A stretch of DNA of 64,000 bases, taken from the NCBI GenBank assembly GCA_947599875.1, contig CANQFV010000004.1, forward strand, positions 1-64,000. The letters run 5' to 3'. The translations under genes were made by a program, and so were the position numbers. Positions 56,621 through 64,000 of this stretch are shown here, in pieces. This DNA comes from an uncultured Oscillospiraceae bacterium (GTDB lineage: Bacteria; Bacillota; Clostridia; Oscillospirales; Oscillospiraceae). Positions within the stretch are counted from its first letter, which is position 1; each line of letters begins with the position of its first letter. The notes beneath the pieces were generated by a model. It ran no database searches. It was not told where the DNA came from and was given only the letters and a program-made list of their open reading frames with translations.

Positions 56621-56668
56621 AGTCCCGTCCGTGAATCCTGAGAGATTCACGGACGGGACTCTTTTTTT
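56621..56668. terminator. Terminator of the importer operon
   Basis: Perfect 17-bp stem AGTCCCGTCCGTGAATC / GATTCACGGACGGGACT with a six-base loop, then CTTTTTTT; a run of six A precedes it, so it can act both ways. Confidence 0.92.
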
Positions 56669-56715
56669 AACCTAACATCAATAGTTTTTGCGGGGCTTTG
56701 CCCTGCAAAAACTCC

Positions 56716-56762
56716 GCAGTTTCCCCTTGTCGGGAAAAGGCCAAAGGCCTTTTTCCGGCAGG
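56716..56762. repeat. Interspersed repeat family B, copy 3 (second module only)
   Basis: TTCCCCTTGTCGGGAAAAGG, then CCAAAGGCCTTTTTCCGGCAG: the same hairpin as at 43848-43886 and 47378-47424. It lies between convergent operons, next to the ABC exporter gene end. Confidence 0.78.
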
Positions 56763-56770
56763 ATTAAGCT

Positions 56771-58663
56771 TTACGCCTTTTTCAGCGCCCTCTGCTGTTC
56801 ATCAAACTGCAGGGTGTAGAGCTTGTAGTATCTCCCCTTCCGGTGGAGCAGCTCCTGGTGGGTGCCCTGCTCCTGAATGACGCCGTGGGAGAGGAGGATA
56901 ATGTTGTCCGAGTGCTGGATGGTACTGAGCCGGTGGGCCACGATGAGCATGGTGCCGATGTTCTTCATCTTCTCCAGGGAGTCCTGGATCAGGATCTCCG
57001 TCTCCGTGTCGATGTTGGCGGTGGCCTCGTCCAGGATCATCACCTCCGGCCGGTGGAGGATCGTCCTGGCGAAGGAGAGAAGCTGGCGCTGGCCGGCGGA
57101 GAAGTTGTTGCCCCGCTCCCGGACCACCTCGTCAAGGCCGCCCTCCAGGCGGTTGATAAAGTGGTCGGCGTTGACGTACCGGCAGGCCTGCCAGATCTCC
57201 TCGTCGGTGAAGGAGTCCTCCCGCAGGACGATGTTGGAGCGGATGGTGCCGGAGAACAGGAACACGTCCTGGAGCATCTGGCCGAAGTGGCGGCGGAGGG
57301 AGGCGATCTTGATGTGGCGGATGTCAATGCCGTCAATGAGGATCTGGCCCTTCTGGATGTCGTAGTTGCGGCAGATCAGGCTGAGGATGGTGGTCTTGCC
57401 GGAGCCTGTGGCCCCCACGAAGGCCACGGTCTCCCGGGGCTTCACATGGAAGCTCACGCCCTTCAGCACCCACTCCCCGGGGACATAGGAGAACCACACG
57501 TCGCGGAACTCGATGTCGCCCTGGATGTGATCCAGCTCAATGGCATCCGGCTCGTCCGTAAGCTCCGGCTCCAGGTCGAAGATGGCGTAGATCTTCTCCG
57601 CCGAGGCGAAGGCGGATTGCAGCTGGTTAAACTGCTCGGCCAGGGTCTGGATGGGGTTGAAGAATTTGGAGATATACATGTAGAAGGTGACCAGGGTGCC
57701 GCTCTCGATGGTCTGGCCCAGGAAGACGGTATTCCTGATATACCCCCGCCCGCACAGGTACAGAAGGCACAGCACGGAGCTGATGTACAGCATGTACACC
57801 ATTGGCCGGAAGATACCGAAGACCAGGGTCATGTTCCGCCGGGCCACACGCAGGCCGTTGGATTTCTCCAAAAACTCCTGCATCTTGGCGTCCTCCCGGT
57901 TGAAGATCTGGGTGATCTTGATGCCGGACAGGTTCTCGGAGAGGTAGGTATTGATGTCGGTAGTCCGATCCTTCACCGTGCGGAAAACCCGGCGGGTGAA
58001 GGTGCGGAAGATGACGGTGAACAGCACCAAAAACGGGATGAAGCACAGCACCATCAGCGTAAGCTCCAGGTTCAAAATGAGCATGGCCGCCAGGACGCCG
58101 GCGATAACGAAGACGTTGCGGATCATGTTCACCAGGATGTTGGTGAACATCATGGAGATGGCGTTTGTGTCGTTGGTGACGCGGGTCACAAGCTTTCCCA
58201 CGGGGATCTGGTTCAGCTGGTTGTGGGAGAGGCTCTCGATGTGGGTGAACAGATCCTGGCGCAGGGCGGACAGGATCTTCTGGCCCGTCTTTTGCAGGAT
58301 GATGGACTGGAAATATGTGCTGACCAGGGACACGATCAGGATGCTGGCGTAGAGCGCCACCCGGACGAACAGTTCCCGAAGCTCAAAGTCGTCCTTGATC
58401 ACCGTCTCGATATCGCCCACAAGGATGGGGGAGATGATGTCGTAGGCGATGGACACGATCATCATAAACAGCACCGCCAGAAAGCTCTTCCAGTGGGGCT
58501 TGGCGTAGGGCAGCATCCGGGCCATGATCTCCCCGTCCGGCATGTTCCGGTCGAAGGTGACGGCGGCCTTTTTGCGCTTCAGGGTTATGTAGGCAGCGAT
58601 GAACAGCACGGAGAAGACGCCCACAATGGCGCCCACGATATAGAGGGGGGTAAACTCACCCAT
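56771..58663 (-). CDS. Heterodimeric ABC exporter, catalytic-E subunit (pair 1)
   Basis: Protein of 630 residues, a half-transporter with six membrane segments (about 10-320) and an ATPase domain. Walker A FVGATGSGKTTI, signature NFSAGQRQLL (a degenerate LSGGQ), Walker B MILDEATANID with the catalytic Glu, and H-loop VAHRLSTIQ. With the partner at 58656, which has Asp at the catalytic position, it should form a BmrCD/TM287-288-type heterodimer exporting drugs or lipids. ATG 58663 has AAGGAGG nine bases upstream and overlaps the partner's stop by eight bases. Confidence 0.92.
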   Translation of the reverse strand: MGEFTPLYIVGAIVGVFSVLFIAAYITLKRKKAAVTFDRNMPDGEIMARMLPYAKPHWKSFLAVLFMMIVSIAYDIISPILVGDIETVIKDDFELRELFVRVALYASILIVSLVSTYFQSIILQKTGQKILSALRQDLFTHIESLSHNQLNQIPVGKLVTRVTNDTNAISMMFTNILVNMIRNVFVIAGVLAAMLILNLELTLMVLCFIPFLVLFTVIFRTFTRRVFRTVKDRTTDINTYLSENLSGIKITQIFNREDAKMQEFLEKSNGLRVARRNMTLVFGIFRPMVYMLYISSVLCLLYLCGRGYIRNTVFLGQTIESGTLVTFYMYISKFFNPIQTLAEQFNQLQSAFASAEKIYAIFDLEPELTDEPDAIELDHIQGDIEFRDVWFSYVPGEWVLKGVSFHVKPRETVAFVGATGSGKTTILSLICRNYDIQKGQILIDGIDIRHIKIASLRRHFGQMLQDVFLFSGTIRSNIVLREDSFTDEEIWQACRYVNADHFINRLEGGLDEVVRERGNNFSAGQRQLLSFARTILHRPEVMILDEATANIDTETEILIQDSLEKMKNIGTMLIVAHRLSTIQHSDNIILLSHGVIQEQGTHQELLHRKGRYYKLYTLQFDEQQRALKKA

Positions 58664-60437
58664 TGTGATCGCCTCCTTCCTCCTCCAGCTTCTGGAGGTC
58701 CACCATATGCTTATATTCCGGACACGTCTCACAAAGCTCGGCGTGGCTCCCCACAGCCAGGAGCTTCCCGTCCTCCAGATAGAGGATCTTGTCCATCCGC
58801 TCGATGGTGGAGATGCGGTGGGCGATGAGGATGGTGGTCTTGCCCTTGCGGGTCCTCTCCAGATTGTCCAGAATGGTTTTTTCCGTACTTGTATCCACGG
58901 CGGATACGGAGTCGTCCAAAATCAGGATGGGCGCGTCCTTCAGCAGGGCGCGGGCAATGGAGATCCGCTGCTTCTGCCCGCCGGAGACGGTGACGCCCCG
59001 CTCGCCCAGGACGGTCTCATACCCCTCGGTAAATTCCCGGATGTTGCCGTCCACGTCGGACAGGACGGCGGCCTCGGTGACCTTGTCCATATCGGGCTGG
59101 CCGTTTGTAAAGGCGATGTTCCTGGCGATGGTGTCGGAGAACAGGAAGTTGTCCTGGGGCACATAGGCGCAGGCGGCCCGGACATCGTGGATCTTCACCG
59201 TATTCACGTCGTGCCCGTCCACAAAGACCGTGCCGTCCGGCACGTTGTAGGTGCGCAGGATCAGATCCACAAGGGTGGTCTTCCCCGCCCCCGTGCGGCC
59301 CACGATGCCCACGCTCTCCCCGGCGTTGACGGTGAAGGACACGTCCTTCAGAACGTCATACTCCCCGCCGGGATAGCGGAAGGTCAGATCCTTAAAGGTG
59401 ATGGCGCCGCGCACGTCCGTAAGCTCCGCGACGCCCTCCCGGTCCACCACGTCCTGCTTGGCGTCCAGAAGCTCGGAGATGCGCTTCAGGGAGGCCTTGC
59501 CCCGGCTTGTCATGTCGATAAGCTCGGAGACGGCCATAATGGGCCAGACAATGGCGTTGAAGTAGCCGATGTACTCCACCAGTTGACCGGCGTTGAACAC
59601 GTCCTTGTGGACGAGGTAGCCGCCGTAGCCCAGCACCACGCAGACCACGGACTCCACAAACAGCGTCACCAGGATGTGCAGGAGAACGGAGGCCCGGGTA
59701 AAGTCCACGTTGGCCTTCTCGTTCTCCCGGTTCAGCTCCTTAAACGCCCACAGCTCCTTTGCCTCCTTGACGAAGGCCTTGATGACGGCGATGCCGGAGA
59801 AGGACTCCTGGGAGAAATCGGACAGCTTGGAAAAGGCCGCCTGGCGGATGTCCCATTTCTTCTCCATGTACCGGCCCACAACGGTGCTGGCGCCGAACAG
59901 GAGGGCCATCGGGATCAGGGAGAGGCCGGTGAGCAGATGGTCCATCTGCCACATCCGGTAGATGGACAGCGCCCCCAGCATCAGCGCGTCCGCCGCCATA
60001 AGCAGGCCGTTGCCGTAGCAGTCCTGCACCGTGTCAAGGTCGTTGGTGAAAAGGCTCATCAGATTGCCCACCTTGTTCACCTGGTAAAACTGCTGGCTCA
60101 GATCCTTGCAGTGGTCGAACATGGTGTTGCGGATCCCCGCCTCCACCCAGATGGCGGAGCCGAAGAAGCAGATACGCCAGAGGAAGCGGCCGAACACCAT
60201 ACTGATCACGACCACCAGCATGGGCAGGCAAATCTCATCCAGGAGGAAGGTCATATCAAATGTGCGCAGGACCCCGTCCACCATGACCACGCCGTCGTTC
60301 ATGCCGTTGACCACCATCTGGTAGAGGCGGGGCACAACCAGCTGCATGTAGTCCACCACGCCCAGGGCCAGAAGGCCCAGCAGCAGCAACGGGCCGTACT
60401 TTAAGTAGTATTTATTTATGTACTTTCCGAATATCAT
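58656..60437 (-). CDS. Heterodimeric ABC exporter, degenerate-site subunit (pair 1)
   Basis: Protein of 593 residues: six membrane segments to about 315, then Walker A IVGRTGAGKTTL, an intact signature VTVSGGQKQRISIA, Walker B LILDDSVSAVD and H-loop IAHRISTIE. The Asp in place of the catalytic Glu marks the degenerate nucleotide site of heterodimeric exporters. Starts at ATG 60437 (MIFGKYINKYY) with GAGAGGTT upstream. First gene of the pair; the 148-base gap to the second pair has no clear terminator, so all four may be linked. Confidence 0.92.
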   Translation of the reverse strand: MIFGKYINKYYLKYGPLLLLGLLALGVVDYMQLVVPRLYQMVVNGMNDGVVMVDGVLRTFDMTFLLDEICLPMLVVVISMVFGRFLWRICFFGSAIWVEAGIRNTMFDHCKDLSQQFYQVNKVGNLMSLFTNDLDTVQDCYGNGLLMAADALMLGALSIYRMWQMDHLLTGLSLIPMALLFGASTVVGRYMEKKWDIRQAAFSKLSDFSQESFSGIAVIKAFVKEAKELWAFKELNRENEKANVDFTRASVLLHILVTLFVESVVCVVLGYGGYLVHKDVFNAGQLVEYIGYFNAIVWPIMAVSELIDMTSRGKASLKRISELLDAKQDVVDREGVAELTDVRGAITFKDLTFRYPGGEYDVLKDVSFTVNAGESVGIVGRTGAGKTTLVDLILRTYNVPDGTVFVDGHDVNTVKIHDVRAACAYVPQDNFLFSDTIARNIAFTNGQPDMDKVTEAAVLSDVDGNIREFTEGYETVLGERGVTVSGGQKQRISIARALLKDAPILILDDSVSAVDTSTEKTILDNLERTRKGKTTILIAHRISTIERMDKILYLEDGKLLAVGSHAELCETCPEYKHMVDLQKLEEEGGDHNG

Positions 60438-60585
60438 GTCAAACCTCTCGCCAAAAAATGAAATCGCGTGCAACCCGTCTTTTCGCAAGGATGCTCATTA
60501 TACCATACGGTGACGAAAAAAGCCATATAGTTTTGAAAAAAATCATTGCATTTCTTGCGGACTTTCAGGGGCAAAAGTCATTCCC

Positions 60586-62391
60586 TTATTCGTACTGGCT
60601 GGCGTAAAGCTTGTAATAGAACCCCTGGAGGGCCATCAGCTCCTGATGTGTCCCCTGCTCCACCACCTCGCCGTGGTCGATGACCAGGATCCGGTCGGCG
60701 TTCTGGACGGTGGACAGCCTGTGGGCGATGACGAAGCTGGTGCGGCCCTTCATGATGCCCCGGATGGCCTTTTGCACCTGGCGCTCCGTGGTGGTGTCCA
60801 CGTTGGAGGTGGCCTCGTCCAAAATCAGCATACTGGTGTTGTAGAGCATGGCCCGGGCGATGGTGAGCAGCTGCTTCTGGCCCTTGGAGATGTTGCCGCC
60901 GTCCTCGGAGATCACCGTATTGTACCCCTCGGGCAGGCGCATGATGTAGCTGTGAATCATAGCCGCCTTGGCCGCAACCACCACCTCCTCCTGGGTGGCG
61001 TTCTCCTTGCCGTAGGCGATGTTGTCAAAGATCGTCCCGTTAAAGACCCAGGTGTCCTGCAGCACCATCGCGTAGCTTCGGCGCAGGGAATCCATCGTGT
61101 ATGTCCTGGACTCCCGCCCGTCCACGCTGATGCTGCCGGAGTTCACGTCGTAAAACCGCATGAGCAGGTTGATGATGGTGGTCTTCCCCGCCCCCGTGGG
61201 GCCGACGATGGCCACGGTCTGGCCGGGTTGGGCGTCCAGGGACACGTTTTTCAAGATCATCTTGTCCCGGGTGTAGCCGAAGTTCACGTTCTCCACGCTC
61301 ACGGCGCCCTTGCAGTCGGTGAGGCGCGCCGCCTCCGGGCCGTCCTTAGGCTCCTCCGGCTCATCCAAGAATTGGAACACCCTCTCCGCCGCCGCCAGGG
61401 CGGAATAGATCTCGTTGATGATGTTGGAGATCTCGTTGATGGGGCCGGAGAACTTCCTGGAGTACAGCACAAAGCTGGAGATCTGGGTCAGGCCCACGAT
61501 CTTCAAAAGGTACAGCACCGCGCCGCCCATGCCGATGGCGGAGAGGCCGAAGTTGTTGATCATGCCGATGGTTGGCCCCATTGTCACGCCCAGGCTGTCG
61601 GAATTTTTGTACGCCTCGGCGGCGCTGCGGTTGATGGCGCTGAAATTCTCCGTCACCCGATCCTCGTTGGCGTAGGCCAGGATGGTCTTCTGCCCGGAGA
61701 ACATCTCCTCGGCGAAGCCGTTCATGGTGCCGTAGGCCGCGCTGCGCTTGGAGTACAGGGGCCGCGTCTTTTTGGACATGTATCTGGTGAACCAGATGGA
61801 CACGGGGATGGTGAAGATCATGCACGCCAGCAGCGGCGGGGAGATGATGACCATCATCACAAAGCTACCCACCACGGTGACAAGGCTTGTGATGATCTGC
61901 ACCACGTCGGAGGACAGGCTGGTGGTCACCACATCCACGTCGTAGCTGACGCGGGAGATGATGTCGCCAGCCTGGTTCTTGTCAAAAAAGCTCACGGGCA
62001 TGACCATCAGCTTGTGGAACACGTCCCGGCGCATGTGGTTGGCGATCCTCCGCGCCACGCGGGCCATACCGATGCTCACCAGGAAGCTGAGCAGCGAGCT
62101 GCCCACATAGAAGATGAGCATCTGCACCGCGTAGTAGGTCACCCCGGCCATATCCACGTTGCCGGTGGTCCCCGTATCCCTGTTCCGGTTGAAGCCCTCT
62201 TCCACGATCCCGATGGCCTCGCCGGCCAGCTTAGGCCCCGCCAGATTCCCCAGGTTGCTGAGGAACGCCAGCGCCACAAGGCCTAAAACCACCCATTTAT
62301 ACACGGCCAGATATTTGATGATCCTGATCAGGGTCCCCTTTGTATCCTTCGGGCGGCGTTTTTCTCCGCCCCTGTCGCCTTTTCCCGGCAT
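60586..62391 (-). CDS. Heterodimeric ABC exporter, catalytic-E subunit (pair 2)
   Basis: Protein of 601 residues. A basic tail (GKGDRGGEKRRPKDTKG) precedes six membrane segments, then Walker A IVGPTGAGKTTI, signature NISKGQKQLLTIA (degenerate), Walker B LILDEATSNVD with catalytic Glu, and H-loop IAHRLSTVQ. It pairs with the gene at 62407, which carries the Asp variant. ATG 62391 lies 15 bases after that gene's stop and has GGGGAATAAG upstream. It resembles the common Firmicute pair of multidrug-type exporters. Confidence 0.92.
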   Translation of the reverse strand: MPGKGDRGGEKRRPKDTKGTLIRIIKYLAVYKWVVLGLVALAFLSNLGNLAGPKLAGEAIGIVEEGFNRNRDTGTTGNVDMAGVTYYAVQMLIFYVGSSLLSFLVSIGMARVARRIANHMRRDVFHKLMVMPVSFFDKNQAGDIISRVSYDVDVVTTSLSSDVVQIITSLVTVVGSFVMMVIISPPLLACMIFTIPVSIWFTRYMSKKTRPLYSKRSAAYGTMNGFAEEMFSGQKTILAYANEDRVTENFSAINRSAAEAYKNSDSLGVTMGPTIGMINNFGLSAIGMGGAVLYLLKIVGLTQISSFVLYSRKFSGPINEISNIINEIYSALAAAERVFQFLDEPEEPKDGPEAARLTDCKGAVSVENVNFGYTRDKMILKNVSLDAQPGQTVAIVGPTGAGKTTIINLLMRFYDVNSGSISVDGRESRTYTMDSLRRSYAMVLQDTWVFNGTIFDNIAYGKENATQEEVVVAAKAAMIHSYIMRLPEGYNTVISEDGGNISKGQKQLLTIARAMLYNTSMLILDEATSNVDTTTERQVQKAIRGIMKGRTSFVIAHRLSTVQNADRILVIDHGEVVEQGTHQELMALQGFYYKLYASQYE

Positions 62392-62406
62392 CTTATTCCC
62401 CTCCCC

Positions 62407-64000
62407 TCACGCGATCTCGCCCATCTGTACCTGGAAGGTCTCCCGGTACGTCCGGCAGGTCTTCATCAGCTCCTCGTGGGTGCCGTAGCCGATGCACTTT
62501 CCGTTGTCCAGCACCAGGATCCTGGTCATGTTCATAACGCTGGACACCCGCTGGGCGATCATGATGATGGTACTCTCGTCATATTCCTGGCCGATGGCCT
62601 TGCGCATGGCCGCGTCCGTCTTGTAGTCCAGGGCGGAGGAGGAGTCATCCAGCACCAGGATATCGGGCTTGGCCGCCAGGGCGCGGGCCACAAAGATCCT
62701 CTGCTTCTGGCCGCCGGAGAGGTTGGCGCCCTTAATGGCCGCCTCGTGTTCCAGTCCGTCAGGCAGACCCGCCACAAACTCCGCGGCCTGGGCGTCCCGG
62801 ACGGCCTGCAAGATGTCATCCTCCGGCACCTCCCGGCCGAAGGTGATGTTCTCCCGCAGGGTGTCCTGGAAGATCATGTCGTTCTGGAACACCGTGCCGA
62901 AGCGCCGGCGCAGCTCGTCCTTCTCGTAGGAGCGCACGTCCCGGCCGTCCACAAAGATCCCGCCGGAGGAGGCGTCATAAAACCGCATCAGCAGGTTGAT
63001 AATGGTGGTCTTTCCGCATCCGGTGGGGCCGATGATGCCCAGGCTCTCCCCCCGCTTCAGGGTGAAGGAGATATCAGACAGGGCTTTCTCCCTGGTCTCC
63101 CCCACAAAGCCCGTCTTGTCGGCGGAATCCGCGCCGTAGCTGAAATCCACGTTCTCAAACCGGATGAAGCCCTCCCCGGAGGGCTTTTTGGCCTCCTCGG
63201 GCATCAAAATGTGGAGATCCGTGTCCGCGCAGATCACCGTGTCGATCCTGTTGGCGCTGGCGGAGGCCCGGGACATGGTCATAAAGATCCGGGAGAGGCC
63301 CATAATGCCCATCGTCACCATGTTGAAGTATGTGAGAAACGCCAGGATGACGCCCGGCTCCATGTTGCCGTTGTTCACCCGGCGGGCGCCGATGATGACC
63401 ACCAGGGCCAGGCCGATGTTCAGGCACATCTGCATAAACGGCCCGGGAATGGCCATCACCGTGGTGGCGGTGATGTCGCTTTTTGTCATGTCCTCGTTGA
63501 CGGCGGCGAAGCGGCGGGTCTCATAGTCCGCCTTGGACAGGGCCTTCACCACACGGATGCCGGTTATGTTCTCCCGCATCACCCGCACCACCGCGTCGAG
63601 CTTGGCCTGAACCTTGGCATAGAGGGGCAGGCCCTTGGCCGAGACGCCCAGGATGATGATCAGCAGCAGCGGCAGCATCACCACCATGATGAGGGCGAGG
63701 CGCAGATCCATGAGCATGGACACCAGGATCCCGCCCACCAGCATCATGGGTGCGCGCACGCACATGAGCTGGAGCTGCTGGACGGCCGACTGGACGTTGT
63801 AGCTGTCGGAGGTCATGCGGGAGATGAGGCTGGGCAGACCGAAGGCGTCAAACTGATTTCCTGACAGGTTCACCGTCTTGCGGAAAAGATCCTGGCGCAC
63901 ATCGTAGCTCACATGGTGGGCGTTGTCGATGGCCCTCCTGTTGGCCCGGACATTCAGCTCCCGGCAGACAAGCGCTGTGAGGAACATCCCCAGCCCCCAG
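62407..64000 (-). CDS. Heterodimeric ABC exporter, degenerate-site subunit (pair 2), partial
   Basis: The reading frame is open to the window edge, so the N-terminus (roughly the first membrane helices) lies outside. Visible: membrane domain ending near 63200, Walker A IIGPTGCGKTTI, intact signature NLSGGQKQRIFVA, Walker B LVLDDSSSALD with Asp in the catalytic position, and H-loop IAQRVSSVM, where the usual His is Gln, a second mark of the degenerate site. It is the promoter-proximal partner of the gene at 60586. Confidence 0.92.
   Translation of the reverse strand, partial: WGLGMFLTALVCRELNVRANRRAIDNAHHVSYDVRQDLFRKTVNLSGNQFDAFGLPSLISRMTSDSYNVQSAVQQLQLMCVRAPMMLVGGILVSMLMDLRLALIMVVMLPLLLIIILGVSAKGLPLYAKVQAKLDAVVRVMRENITGIRVVKALSKADYETRRFAAVNEDMTKSDITATTVMAIPGPFMQMCLNIGLALVVIIGARRVNNGNMEPGVILAFLTYFNMVTMGIMGLSRIFMTMSRASASANRIDTVICADTDLHILMPEEAKKPSGEGFIRFENVDFSYGADSADKTGFVGETREKALSDISFTLKRGESLGIIGPTGCGKTTIINLLMRFYDASSGGIFVDGRDVRSYEKDELRRRFGTVFQNDMIFQDTLRENITFGREVPEDDILQAVRDAQAAEFVAGLPDGLEHEAAIKGANLSGGQKQRIFVARALAAKPDILVLDDSSSALDYKTDAAMRKAIGQEYDESTIIMIAQRVSSVMNMTRILVLDNGKCIGYGTHEELMKTCRTYRETFQVQMGEIA

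Noticed and set aside
56843-62286. Very long plus-strand frames opposite the ABC exporters
   Set aside because: Antisense shadows of high-GC genes that carry complete ABC motifs on the minus strand.

Overview
The window looks like chromosome from a GC-rich Clostridia-class Firmicute, most like an Oscillospiraceae (Flavonifractor/Oscillibacter-type) gut commensal. The inference rests on gene content and style: a CIRCE-controlled hrcA-grpE-dnaK-dnaJ operon, SLH-anchored surface proteins, LytTR/GHKL two-component systems, BlaI/BlaR1 pairs, a CBS/DRTGG family II pyrophosphatase, a CD1247-type protein, strong Shine-Dalgarno sites and many short GC-rich palindromic intergenic repeats. No rRNA, tRNA or CRISPR array was seen.

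Layout. 0-7 kb: a DUF4153/4173 membrane protein, repeat clusters, a RadC-like protein, a YcxB-like protein, 6-phosphofructokinase with a 31-nt tandem repeat upstream, and a coupled GDSL esterase / thiamine pyrophosphokinase / HAD phosphatase operon. 7-12 kb: the heat-shock operon. 12-13 kb: a membrane protein plus XRE regulator pair. 13.6-18.8 kb: a low-GC island with a giant secreted SLH / InlB-repeat / calcium-repeat / vWA protein and a serine recombinase. 18.8-30 kb: core-like genes (flavodoxin-like protein, Fe-S aldo-keto reductase, CarD, a broken acyltransferase, YdcF, ABC-F, CD1247-like, EF-P, M24 peptidase, YqeG, DUF362). 30-33.5 kb: BlaI/M56 operon 1. 33.7-39.3 kb: accessory small membrane, lipoprotein, metallopeptidase-like and transglutaminase-like genes with gene debris. 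39.3-43.7 kb: two tandem LytTR/GHKL systems, each preceded by a copy of one interspersed repeat. 43.9-47 kb: BlaI/BlaR1 operon 2 and a second XRE plus membrane pair. 47.5-53 kb: pyrophosphatase, RecQ and an SLH-anchored M3 peptidase. 53.4-56.6 kb: a Crp/Fnr regulator with a NitT/TauT-type ABC importer. 56.8-64 kb: two heterodimeric ABC exporter pairs, the last gene cut by the window edge.

The most striking item is at 17,980-18,143. Two 26-bp sites, each with 12-bp inverted arms around an asymmetric 2-bp core (GT in one, AC in the other, so oppositely oriented), flank about 112 bp holding a near-consensus promoter. The segment lies between the giant surface-protein gene and a serine recombinase gene. 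The promoter points away from the surface gene. This is the architecture of a Hin-type invertible switch, read here in an apparent OFF state.

Other oddities are the absence of a canonical start codon at the expected position of three genes (hrcA ACG, recombinase ATC, second GHKL kinase ATA or a frameshift), a nonsense codon in an acyltransferase, and several uncharacterised repeat families.
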